Assembly: GCA_964034945.1 (NCBI GenBank)
Contig: OZ035963.1
Coordinates: forward strand, 3,998,328 to 4,062,327
Reading direction: 5' to 3'
Length of the DNA: 64,000 nt
DNA from: Chrysopilus asiliformis
Taxonomy: Eukaryota; Arthropoda; Insecta; Diptera; Rhagionidae
A program made the translations under genes and the position numbers. The notes beneath the pieces were generated by a model, which worked only from the letters and a program-made list of their open reading frames with translations, was not told where the DNA came from and did not search any database. Below, in pieces: positions 37,301 to 48,900 of this stretch (positions are counted from its first letter, which is position 1; the number at the start of each line of letters is the position of its first letter).

Positions 37301-37576
37301 CATTCAGAAAAATGTCCAGGTCAACTTTTTGTCAGTTTAACTCTGACCTTACAGAGGTTTCTGTAAGCCAGCTAGCGGTCAGAATTAACCTATCTAAGGT
37401 CAACTCGTGCAGCTTCCAATGCCCTACTTCACCTGCTGGTGGCTTAATTTCAGAATTTCTCCGACCACAGGTCAACTCAGTTTTACTTGCCCACATGCAG
37501 GCGAACGCGCGCTTGCCCGAGGCCAATTACGCCTCGGGCGTCGTCGTCGTCGAGTTAGCCTCCATTTTTCTGAGTG
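37301..37576 (+). mobile_element. 272-type CACTCAG MITE, copy 3, beside an older element
   Basis: Left end is CATTCAGAAAAATG (one mismatch to the consensus) and right end CATTTTTCTGAGTG. TA flanks both sides. It is 276 bases long rather than 272 because of small changes near the right end, where GCCTCGGGCGTCGTCGTCGTC replaces the usual GCCGTATGTAGGTCGTC, a local GTC expansion. Otherwise it is near-identical to copies at 32894 and 50274. Confidence 0.85.
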
Positions 37577-37764
37577 TATAATGTTGTATAATTCTGAAAT
37601 TTTTTTGTGTTCATCAGAGCATTCTCTTATAACTTTTGTTATATAACAACTAAAATTTCGTGCCCTGTACGAAATATTGTTCATCACAAAAACTGCATAA
37701 AACTTTTTTTTTGAATAACTTTCATAATTTTTGCCTTAACCTTAAAATAGTTGGTGTAGGGAAT

Positions 37765-37805
37765 GTCCATAAAATACGTAACAATTTTAGGAGGGGAGGG
37801 GGGTA
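37765..37805 (+). repeat. GTCCATAAAATACG repeat end with G-run
   Basis: ATGTCCATAAAATACGTAAC followed by AATTTTAGGAGGGGAGGGGG repeats the signature seen at 586. It is directly followed by ordinary AT-rich sequence. It is the best preserved copy of the G-rich end. Confidence 0.6.
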
Positions 37806-38410
37806 GACCAGCAATAGTGTGATAAGGGAATTCAATCCGGTAAAAAAAAACGTGTATAAAACTGTTCTTTTTTTCATTTTTCGAAATAAATGATGAAAAA
37901 ATCCTTGAAAAAAATCCTTGGAATAAATTTTTTTATAAAAACAATTCTATTTAAGACTGCGTTTAAGAAAACCCAAAATTACCAGCAACTTGGCTTCATT
38001 AAGAAAAACAAGCGTGATATTTCTTTGGAAAAAGTGAAATAATAAATAGGTGTACATTTTAGCTGATGCCCACAGTCACATTGAGCAATCATCATGGAAG
38101 TTGTCGCCGTCGAGACCTATCGATAAATAATCTATCGTCAATGGCCGGGAATGCGAGAATTGGTCCGGATCAGGATACAGGAACGGAGAGCTTAAGACCC
38201 TGGAATGAGTCAAGTATGATTCTATCGCGTTAGTTCAGCTCGATTACTTCGAATGTCTCTTCCTGTGCTCAATAAAACTCCAAGTAAACTGTCGGTCGTC
38301 CTAATGCCAGCCATTGCTCCGTACATAATACCCTCCGCCCGCCTCTGCTGCAGAGCCACTTCTTCCTTCGTCCCGGTCATTCGTTCCAATTCCCTGGAAG
38401 CCATTATCCA

Positions 38411-39400
38411 CACGCAAAGAAAAACTTAGGTGAAAATAACCAAAATCCTGGTATAGTTTACCCAAGATCTTGGTTTATTTCCAGCCTACCAAGATTTTTG
38501 GTGTTTTACCCAAAATTCTTTGGTATAAAATGAGATTTGGCAAAATAACCAAGGGTTTTGTAATTTAACCCATAAAACAAATCTCTCTTGTTGATATGGA
38601 ATCTCTTTCTGTTTCTTGCTTAGTGTGTGTTCATAGAATTTAATAAATGCAACTAATGAGCGGAAATTGTTTTAGTGTGATGACTTTAAAAATTAAGAGA
38701 TGCGTGTTTGTTTCTGATAGTTTCTATATTGAATATTCGTATGGAGGAAATGTTTTATGACGACCAATATGATGCGAAATGAAAATAATTTATTTTGAAT
38801 TATTTTTCTTACAAAAACTTCAAACGAATGAATTCTCTCGACGAATGTTGTTGTGTTACCTCGAAAAAATACTATTCGCGTTTAGTATTTTTCGAAAATG
38901 GGAAAAAATTATCGAAATCTTTTTTTCAGGGCATAAAAAATATTTCAAAAAACCATTTCAACTAATGTCTAAACTAAGAAATGCTTTCCCAAAACTGATT
39001 TTTTGCATCAGTTTTATGAAAAATTATTGGAATCGCTTTAAAATCGAGTTTTTAGAACTGACGAATCGACTAACAAAATCGTCGCCATTTTTTCGTCATG
39101 CACAAGTGTGGCGCAGTTCTACTAGTAGTCTAATTACCTGCTGCAGGCATCCAAACATAATTTACCTAAGGCACTGTTCATTATAACCCTGGCCTTGGGT
39201 AAATTTTGGGAAATAGTTTGCACAAAATCTTGGATGAATCTACCAATGTTTTTTAGTTATTTTACCAAATTTTTTACGCAGGTATTTCAACCAATTTTTT
39301 CGATAATTTAACCAAAAAAAATTAGATAACCAAAATTTCATACAAAACTCATTTACCAAAGACGCCTTGGGTAATATCCCTATGTATATTTTTTTCCGTG
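38411..39400. mobile_element. ~990-bp element with CACG ends and 2-bp CA duplication
   Basis: Left end CACGCAAAGAAAAACTTAGG and right end (reverse complement) CACGGAAAAAAATATACATAGG are imperfect inverted repeats. CA flanks both sides. Subterminal regions contain many short words of the type AACCAAAATCTTGG and CCAAGATTTTTGGT in both orientations, as expected for transposase-binding arrays in CACTA-like elements. The frame at 38779-39186 (+) inside has no recognisable domain. The whole is probably non-autonomous. Confidence 0.6.
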
Positions 39401-39970
39401 CACCCTGGTATTTTTACAAATTTCGTTTTTTTTTCTTCCTCAACCTAACAATCGACAGGAAAACAGGCAAACAAACAAAGTAATGTCCTTCAATTCTGGC
39501 TGTTAGTTCAGGCCGCTAGGCTTTTCATTCTCATCCCTGCTGTTGTTTTTACATTGGCATTTGTTTTTTTCTATTCCTTACATTTTTGCCTTCGATGGTT
39601 TTTCTTTGACAAATACCAATTCATATTCTAGATAAGGTGGCGGAAGGTGGAAAAGAATGACAAAAATTCATGGAAAATCCGAACACCCACACCCAATTCT
39701 GATAGCGACGTATTGACATTTTTGCCATACTGACTGAGAGGGCGAAATTCTGCTGATGTTTCTGTTGTTAAAGCCAAGCTTTATTTTATTCTATATATAC
39801 TTAAAAACGATACTAAAAAGATAGAGTGATTGTAAGGAAAATGATTCACTTGTTTGGGGAGGAATTTTGCTTGATTTATTTTATACTATCCCAAGATTTA
39901 ACACCTTGAAATCACCTTGACAAGTTCTGCACTATCAAAAACCGCCACTGACCAATAATGAGAGTTCTGT

Positions 39971-40045
39971 CCAAGCAGGATTTATGTCAACTGTGACGTT
40001 AGCGGTTGACATATGTTATTTTGGCTTAACAGTTGACATAAGTGT
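39971..40045. repeat. GTTGACATAA palindromic repeat, copy 4
   Basis: Left end CCAAGCAGGATTTATGTCAA is the best preserved terminus of the family. It pairs with GCGGTTGACATATG and again with AACAGTTGACATAAGTG. The right terminus has lost the CTGCTTG end. Confidence 0.7.
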
Positions 40046-41926
40046 GTGAGCTTATGTTTCATTTTAAAAGCCTGCAGCTCTAATCAATTTAAGCTTTAAA
40101 TGTCGTTCATATATAATTCGCATGTGAAAAACATCTAAAAATTTGGTCACCCAGATTGAAGAATTCTCTTTCAAAATCAGCAAGAAATAACTAAAATTCT
40201 TCCCAATATTAACGTTTTAACGTACTTACCAAAACGTCAGAATTTTGACAGCTCAATAGACTTACGATAGCCTTACACGGAGGCGCCGGTATGAACTTTT
40301 GTCCCGCCGAGCCGTCAGACTTTCTCACATCTCCTCACTCTAAAAGTGTGATGTCTTTTAAGGTCTAGCATTTGGAAATTTTCTTTTCTCCAGTTTTCTC
40401 GAAAACGGGTCGAGATATCGGAAAATTAGTGAGGCTAAAATTGGGGCGGATTGTAAGAAAAAAAAAAAACAAATTTAAAAATTTCAATGAAAAAAACCCA
40501 AAATTTTACCAATATTTTCCTTCGCCAGAAAATGTATTTTCTCTGCATTCACCCTATAATTTATAACAAAGCATTCCTATCAGTATTTAAGCAGAGTTTC
40601 GTGTGCGAAGCTCATGTAACACTAAAACAAATACGAAATACAATATCAGATACCGAGGAACAAGAACTCAGCCCAAAAAAGGAATTTTTTCAGTATTTCT
40701 TTCTTTTCAGAGTTTGGTTTGTTGTAAAAGAGAGCAATTGGTAATTCAAGTGTGGGAAATGGCAAAATAAAGGGACATACCAGTGGGCGATGGGCGGAAG
40801 GGCAATGAATATATGGTGAGTTGGTTACCCATAGGGGGATGGATACTGTCCTCAGTTCATGGTTCAAATGAATTCATTTGGTGGTGCGGGTCAACCGGGT
40901 GAAAATTTTTGTTGAAACCGACAATAATACTTTTATTACCGAAGTGTAATGGGGCACGTGATATGAGCTTTCAGGATAACCGTGGTACATGGCTCCTGTG
41001 TCCCCATTCTGTGTTCCATTGAGAATCGCTTCAGCCTCTGCCAGCCAGTTTCATGTCCATCGAACCACGGATCGCTTCTACAGAGTACTTGTCTGGGCTC
41101 AGTGGAATAAAACCAACAATCTTCCACCCCCTGAACTTAAGGCCATTCAATTCTATGCCACTCTCATGAAGAAAACACTTGGTTTTAAGGCTCTGTGTGT
41201 GCAGCCTACTGGAGAATTTTTCTCTTGGCATTTTTCCGTTGACTGGCAGTGTTTTTTTTTTTTGCGTTAAATTTTTCCCTTATCCTTATGCCTTTGTCAG
41301 TTCGTTACTTTTCCCATTTTTATGTTTATGTGAATTTGTTTATTTATGCAGAAGCACACACAAAAGCTTTTACGGACTTAGATAAAAGTGATAACAATGG
41401 TGGTTATCGCTACCATCGAATGCGATACCAAAAACCAACGTCACCCCCAAAATGTTACTCACGTGCCACATCGGAATGAACACGAAATAGGGGGTCAGAT
41501 AATATTTTTCTGTATCATTTACTCTCCAATTTACATCCTTATTTTTTCAAATTTTTTATATCGGCGTTTTACAAGCCTTTGGTTTATTTTACATCGGTAT
41601 ATACTCTTTGGAAACACTAATCCGTATTGGAATCGTTGAAATGCGGACGAAAATATGAACACAATTCAAGGATTAAAAGTTTTTTTTTTGCGTAATAAAA
41701 AGTATATTGGAAATGATTTTACATAACTTTTTATGGCAGGATATAGGAATTTAAATATTTAACAATTAACTAAAATATTTTATAAAACAATTTTAGAAAT
41801 TTCCATATTCTGAACACAATATAAAGTTGACAATTACTTCCAAGCAAAACGAATTATTTATGGAAAAGACGGTGACGCCGACTCCTTGCGATATTCTCAA
41901 AACCCCCTTGCCCAAAAATCCCTACA

Positions 41927-42283
41927 CACTAAACTAGATTTTACTGGGAGCCCAGTAAAAAGGTAACCACGATGAAGTACAGTGAATGATATTTACAGGA
42001 TTGAAACAATGACAAATTTACGGGTGAAACAGTAAAGCGTCAAAATCAGGTTAGAAATTTTTGAAAAACGGGAATAATAAAGAATACTGGCACGAAATCA
42101 GTAGTTTCCCAGCAATGATTTACTGTAATTTTAGTAAAATTTACTGTGTCTCAGTAAGTTTTACCGGCGCACAGTAAATTTTACTTGGAAAATAGTAAAA
42201 GAAGAATATTTACTATTTTTTGTAGTAAAATCCCAGTAAAAAGTCGCTGGGGAAATTTACTGGGGAATTTCCAGGGAAAAGTG
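41927..42283. repeat. Cluster of CAGTAAAATTTACTG motifs, probable decayed element
   Basis: From 41940 to 42265 the words TTTACTGGG, CCCAGTAAAA, AGTAAAATTTACTG, CAGTAAGTTTTACC and CAGTAAATTTTACT recur in both orientations about ten times. Outer ends CACTAAACTAGATTTTACTG and CTGGGGAATTTCCAGGG..GTG are weak inverted repeats. Flanks do not give a convincing duplication. I read it as a CACTA-like non-autonomous element with subterminal motif arrays, but the ends are uncertain. Confidence 0.5.
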
Positions 42284-43148
42284 CGTCTGTTTGCGTGTCT
42301 TTAAATTCAAGTTTCATTACAGTTTTTTTTCTTGATTGCTTCTCCTACAAGTTTACATTGAATTTGCGAAGATTTTGAGGTTTGAATTCCATAATCAGCA
42401 GAATTTCTTATCATGTCGAAGTCGATGAAGTTATTATGCCCATGATGCAATAGCTGTTAACAATTTCGGTTAAGCGAGTTGCGTAGATTTGAAATTCAAC
42501 CCTATCTTATTTTATTTGAATCACCCCAAAAAAAATTAAAATTTTTGTGAATTTCTTACAAGAAATTGCCAATTTGTTGTTAACTTTTAAAATGATATCA
42601 AAATTTGCTCAGGATTTCAAAAATTCCCAACATTATTCAACTTTATTAATCACATTTTGATTATAATTATTAAAAATGTAAGAATTCAGCTTTCATGCCA
42701 ATCAATGTCTCTTTTAATAGCCACCTTTTTTTTGAGTACCTGCCCCCAAAACGGACGAAACAACGTAAAACAGTGATATGAGTGCAATTACTTTGCAATT
42801 TTCAAATCAATCGATTTCAGTTTTGTAAACGAAAAACCATTCGCTGCTGCTGTTATGAATATTCAATAATTTCAGAAGTGATTTGCTTTTTTACAGGTCG
42901 AATGGCAATTAAAGGCAAATTGTACAAATTATAATGATTGGTTTGATTGCATATCATTAGAACGAGTTTTCCTGTCTAATTACTTAATAATGCTTGTAAA
43001 ATGTTTTGTTAAATCAATCAATTTCGACAGTAATTGAATTTTGTTAAATTTTATGTTTAAAAAATGTATTTTATATTTGACAAAGTAGATTTGATAACTT
43101 TGTTAATTTTTTTTATTAATAAATCAGGATTTTCATACATCCTTATGC

Positions 43149-43573
43149 CTGGAGCCCAATGAACGCAACGCGAACGCAGAAACTGTCACTTACAAGTTTG
43201 TTCAATAGAAATCATTTGAAGTGAGCACAGTGAACGCAGTGAACGCAACTACAACGCAAAAGTTTGCAAACTTCTACCTTTGCCGCAGCAATTCTGCGTT
43301 GACAGTTCATAAAGTGAGGTTGGGGAAATGTCGTTCGAGGAAAAATTGATAGCCTTAGTGCAATAACAGACAAATAACAAAGATAAAGACCAACAAAGCA
43401 AATTATCGCTTCAAAATTATCCATTTTTTGTAATTTTGCCAACTTTATACCACTTTATATTATGTCACTTGTACTACTTCACGAGATGCCATTGGGCTCT
43501 GCCGCTGAAATGTTGCGCTGCGTGACAGTTTGTGCGTTTTAGTTGCGTTCGCGTTGCGTTCATTGGGCTCCAG
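43149..43573. mobile_element. 425-bp MITE with 30-bp perfect terminal repeats
   Basis: The left end reads CTGGAGCCCAATGAACGCAA then CGCGAACGCA; the right end is its exact reverse complement over 30 bases (TGCGTTCGCG then TTGCGTTCATTGGGCTCCAG). Subterminal AACTGTCAC / GTGACAGTT also pair. The interior repeats GTGAACGCA words. Flanking TGC and AGG do not match, so the duplication is lost or absent. The frame at 43212-43442 (-) is not recognised. Confidence 0.9.
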
Positions 43574-43787
43574 AGGTTAGTAATGACGTTCTGCCAAACC
43601 GAATTAAAAGATTCTTTTTTCAATCGAAAGCTACTGTAACGTAGGTTTGCACAAAAATTCATTACCACAAAAAGACACAAAATGGACGCCACGACCACAA
43701 GGTCACAAATTTGGTGCAAATTTCAAGCGCGACACCCACCATAAATTTTTAAAGTAACTCTTCAATTGTTTTATGATGAGGAATTGT

Positions 43788-43825
43788 TCATAAATTACGT
43801 CACACCTTTAGGGGGCGGGGATATC
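43788..43825 (+). repeat. GTTCATAAATTACGTCACAC repeat end
   Basis: TTGTTCATAAATTACGTCAC followed by ACCTTTAGGGGGCGGGG is a diverged copy of the GTCCATAAAATACGTCAC terminus seen at 586 and 37765, including the G-rich run. Confidence 0.55.
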
Positions 43826-45431
43826 TGTAGTAATATATCGACGGTTCTAAATTTTATATAAAAACCTTTGAAAAAATTTGGAAAAATTCTCGAAAAAATC
43901 TCGAAAAAATCTGATGCGGGGGGAATCCGAAAACTAAGAAACAAATTCACCAAACACCAGCTTAAATCCAATTAAACGTTCGAAACAGACAAATTTTCTT
44001 CGAGCAAAGTAAACAAGTTCAGGTGTAAAGTTTCTCCTACCATAGATTAATGTGAAAAGTAATTAATTTTTAAAAACAAAATTTTATAAATTGCGAACTA
44101 TCGTTTATTCAATAATAATTCCCCATTTGTAATGTGTATACAACAAGGATCCATAATTCCGTTGTACTTTTCATATTATAAGCATATATAAAGAGGGTTA
44201 GATGTCGGTACGAATAAGCATTGTACTTGCCCTGGAAACCTTTAAAGTAAATACGTGTGCCCCAAAGGTAAAAGGAAACTTTTCCGTACAATCTCAGCAC
44301 AAAATTTCTCTATAGTTTGGCATTATTTGTAAATAGAGCACTATCTAAGAGCCCACGTACAATCTCCTAATAAAATTTTACCTCAACTTTTGGCAACAAA
44401 CTAATGGGACAGTATATCGCTATGATAAGCATAACTATGCTAAAATAGTATTAAGTAAAATCGAGTTGGATACATACTTTTATACTACTCGTACTAGTAT
44501 ACCATTCAGTTTCTGTACTACTTATGCATTAAATACGATGTATATATTTGCGCTTTGTAGATGGTATAATATTAAGAATCTTATTGTATATCACATTCAT
44601 ACTTGACAAATACATTTATGCGCCCAGAAGGTGCTATCAACATAGAATTCTTGTTTTGAAAGTAAATTTTCGTACACGGGACAGGTATGTACGGAAAGCT
44701 TATGGGAACTAACAGGACAAGAAAGAACATTTTCTCAGAATACTTACGACCGTTTACTCACCTCTATCTTTGTTACCTATATTTACACAGAGTCATATAT
44801 TTCGTATTAAATTTACCATCTAGCTCGTAAGCATATACGAGTACTCCTACCTACGGTGAATCCAAAAAAAACCCTAAAATTTTTAGACCAAAATACTGAC
44901 TGAACCAAGGTGTAAACGAAGTCGTTGTTGGCGATAGGAGCTGTGATGACAACGTTTTCCTGACGCCAGGTTATGTCACCAGATTCAACATTTTATAGGG
45001 ATGCCCACAAAAAGTGTCGTTTTACGATTTTTCACTTGTAGTATCTCTTGTCGAAAAAGCTGAAATACAAATCTATGTATATTTTCTACTCTTATACAAA
45101 CAGAATTTACCCACTCCGTCACATACACGTACATCTATTAAAGCTTTTCGTTATTTTGTTTTTACGACAGAATGTAAGGTAAATGAGCTGACGTGTTAAA
45201 GATGAACGAAAGTAATGAAATTTGAAACATCCGTAGTCGCCCACAGTGCAAATTTTGGTATTAAAATTTGGTCAACGAAATTTGTCTTTTTAAATTTGTT
45301 AAACAGACAAAAAAATCCAAATATCTTTTTTTTTTGTTAAAGTAGTGGTTGAAATCGTTTGGAATTCTCATCATCCTCCATACTATCCAGACATGGCATC
45401 TAAGAGCTAACTATAAAGCACGTTAGGAGAT

Positions 45432-45705
45432 GTCCATAAAATTCGTCACACTTTTGCGATGTTCTGACGGAGGCTTTAAATTAGATTCAAAAAATTGTGA
45501 ATAAGCGTGTTGAGGAGGGGAGGGGTTCTGAAAATCTTAAAATGAGTGTGATATGTTTTATTGACTGTTGCTTGCGCAAATTTTTGTAATTTTGAAACCC
45601 AATAATTTGTTAACTCATTCCGTTATTGATTTTTTTTTGTGTGAAATCTAATTCTGGTGCCACACCACCATCGACCCCCCCCCCCCCCCCTCCCCTCTAA
45701 AGTTT
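45432..45705 (+). repeat. GTCCATAAAATTCGTCAC repeat with poly-C tract
   Basis: ATGTCCATAAAATTCGTCAC at 45432 and a GGTGCCACACCACCATCGA block followed by 16 consecutive C (45675-45690), then TCCCCTCTAAAG, look like the two ends of one copy of this family about 270 bases apart. The second block corresponds to the TTTAATGCCGCTGTCAC segment of other copies. The C homopolymer is the longest in the window. Confidence 0.5.
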
Positions 45706-45901
45706 CGATTTTTTTCCTAGGTGAAATTAGATCTTCAAATTGAGATTTAACAACAATTTCCATCCCCACTACCGAAATTTAAGGTTCGAAATTTACGAGA
45801 ATAAATGCAATCCTAACATTTAAAAGCTGTTGCGTCCTATTAATAGCAGAAACCATATTTAACCTCAAAGCCCCGTTCACATGGACACAATTCTAGCATA
45901 A

Positions 45902-45958
45902 AATTAACTCGAGCAATGCTGAGTTAAATCGAGTGCATATGACTTGCTCGAGTTAATT
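45902..45958. repeat. 15-bp perfect hairpin, XhoI-like core
   Basis: AATTAACTCGAGCAA (45902-45916) and TTGCTCGAGTTAATT (45944-45958) are exact reverse complements around a 27-base loop that itself contains GAGTTAAATCGAG. It is preceded by CCCCGTTCACATGGACAC, a likely element end with no matching partner found. It is probably a remnant of a fold-back element. Confidence 0.7.
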
Positions 45959-48900
45959 CGAGTATCGCTGGTACTGGCTCACAAATTTCATCCATTTTTT
46001 GTTTAAATCAATGTTGAACTTTGCTGCTTGGGGTAAATGTTCTTTCACCTCAACTTAGATCCATTACGAATGAAAAAATCAACACACCATAATTTTGCGA
46101 CAGTACAAACAAATTTGTGATAACAACAATTTTTGAACAAAACAAAAAAAAAGGCAAAAGAATAAAATTTAAAAAAAAAAACTCTGTTTGCTGACAAAAA
46201 ATACTTGAGCCGAAAAAATCCTATGTTGCTGGCAACCAAAAGGACATCTGAGCGAATATTCCTAGGTACCTATAGCATAAATGAAGCCAAAGACATTCCA
46301 GATGAGCGAGCCAAATGTTTTCGGGATAAAGGAAGGTCAAAACGGACTCTCTGTGAAGTCCTTACTTTTACAATGTGAAATGAAAAGCCCTTGGAAAATT
46401 CCTCGAGTATAGTTTAAATTTTTAATTTAAATACGGAGCTTTTTACTTCACCTTTACATAACTGTGAGACTTTTGACCTTGTTTTAAATTGCTCTTCGAA
46501 AAAAAAAATCCACTTGCTGAAATTTCGTTAGTTTTGCTACATTAATGCTATGCAAATGAATGACAATTTGAGTTGCCTTAATTAAATATTCAAAATTGTG
46601 TGCAAAAATTGGTTATTTATCGTAAGAGTATTTTTTTAATCTGTTTAGGATTTTTTTTTTGTTTTCAATGGTTTTTCACGATTTTTTAAACTGGATGAAT
46701 TTAAGGATATCTGAATGGCTTAGTTGTAAAGTCGTCGCTTGAGTATGATTTTGACTTATACGCCAGCTGATATATTCGCGTTTGCCCAACACATTTTTTT
46801 TTAATCTTCTCGAAAACTAGTTTGGTTAATAAACTTTTAGTGAGACAGAAAATGTCTCACCTTACAAATGTTGCAACCCCCATCATAGTTGGGATGAGAG
46901 AAAAATGACAAAAGGCTGGTAGCCCCGGGCGGATATTAAAATTTGCAATCCTCATATCTTCTTTAAAGTTTTCCACCGTAGCGACCCACCCCCTTTCCTC
47001 TCTTTCACCGTGCTTAGCCACTGAAAAGGCAGCAAAAAGAAGCCTAGTGATTATATCCACAAAACAATCCCTTATCGGTATAAACTGCTGTCACAACATC
47101 TGCTCTTAATGGTAACAAAACCTTACAAATGTTGCAACCTATTCATGGTTCGTGATTCAAGTAATACTTGTAGATTCAGAAGCGGATAAGACAATCCTTG
47201 TGAAACATCAGAAACAAATTATTTCGACTTAAATTTTAATGAATTTGTAAATTTTCTGACTTATCTGAAGCAAAACCTCACAATTTATTTAAAAATAAAT
47301 TTTTAAACCACTAAAAATTGGTATTCGTAACAATATTTTTGTATCTAAGATCACTTTAAAAATTTATTACTAATCTCACAATTTTTTAATAGATTTAAGA
47401 TTAATATAAATTAATAAATAAACAGAAATTATTCTAAAAAAAACCTTGAAAATGATTCTTTAGGTTAAATAAATATTTTTTAAACACGATATAAAAATCA
47501 GTTTTTTGTTTTTAGGCACTTAATTAAAATTAAACTCATGGCTACAACAGTATTTGATTGTAAAACTTATTCTTGTAAAGTTTGAAATCCATGAAAGGAA
47601 AATTAAAAATTAACAAAATATAAAAATTAACGAAACTGGCTAAAAAAAATTATTGTCCATACTGTTCTAACTACCAGAGTTTAACAACAAAATATTGCAT
47701 GTTTTTTTTTCATTACGAATTAAAAATATCCTACTTTTGCTTTATCTAATAATCATTTTTTCAAAAAAAAAAAAAAAATAGTAAAACCAACGATTTAAGT
47801 CAAACATAAGGAAAGTGACGAATAAATCATAAAAACGAATAAGGAAGCATAAAGTTTACTTTTTATTGGTCGTAAGTTTTCCCCGTTGAAGGTCTTTATT
47901 TTTTTGGCGGGACAGTAATATGCGAATATTACTTTACTTCATTCGAAAGGGTAGATTGAAGAAATTTTAGGGGTGGCGATGGGTTGAATAAGTATATGTA
48001 TGTGCCCGGGTGGGTGGTTGAAAGGTGGTTAAGCTGAATGTTGGGGATAAACACCGATTAACACTTTACGAATATGATGGGGTCCTATAAAGTGAAATGG
48101 TGTGGTATGTCATGATGTGACGCGACGGTGCGCTATGTTATCGCAGTTAGGGTCGTAAGAATTCCAAGTTGTGTGATATTAACCCTGAGAAGGGGGTGAA
48201 TTGGTGGTAGATTGAACGACAAAGATGTTTGAAAGCTTTTAACGTCTACCCGACGAACCAATGAACGTTGTTGTTTTTACTTTCTTATTTTTCGACATCT
48301 TTTTCCTATGACTCTTTTGTCAATAAGGGTTAGTTAACACTCAAGGATGCGGGGTTGAAAACGGAAAACTGAACATCATGTTAGTGGTTGCCATACGGAA
48401 GGATATTGATCAGACATTATTGGTCTAGGGGTGGTTTCTAAAGACTATGTTGCAATGAGTGGAGTGGTGGTTGCCATTTTCTTATGGGGATCATTATTAT
48501 AATACGTTTTTTTCATTTTTAACGCCATTACATTTTGCGGTTAATGGGCATAAAATAAAAGGTTTATGGGGATATTTTCAGACGAAGTCAATGATATTGA
48601 TAGGTCATTACTGCTAAACTGGTGAAACAGGTTTAAGTTTTATTGAGCAATTTTCACAAAATGCTCAATAAATGCATAAATATTGTGGATTTTCCTCCTA
48701 TTTGGCAACTCTTCAGGTGATTATAAAGTTTTTTTGTAAAACTCATAGTATAATTAAGACACTTTTATATATACAGTGGGGTTAAATAAGATCAAAAATG
48801 TCGTTCTGTTCTCGTGTAAATACCATTTTAAGCTGTGTGGGTTTCAAGTCGCAGAAAAATTACTTATTTATGGTGAAAAACTTTGTGTATATAATGAATT

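Noticed and set aside
38222..38413. Minus-strand frame beginning MASRELERMTGTKEE
   Set aside because: Codon-rich looking but only 60 residues, with no splice partners or domain. It abuts the end of the 38411-39400 element and could be unrelated decayed sequence.
46700..46785. tRNA-like stretch with TGGCTTAGTTGTAAAG resembling a box A
   Set aside because: No matching box B, no acceptor-stem pairing and no cloverleaf; at most a tRNA-derived SINE remnant.
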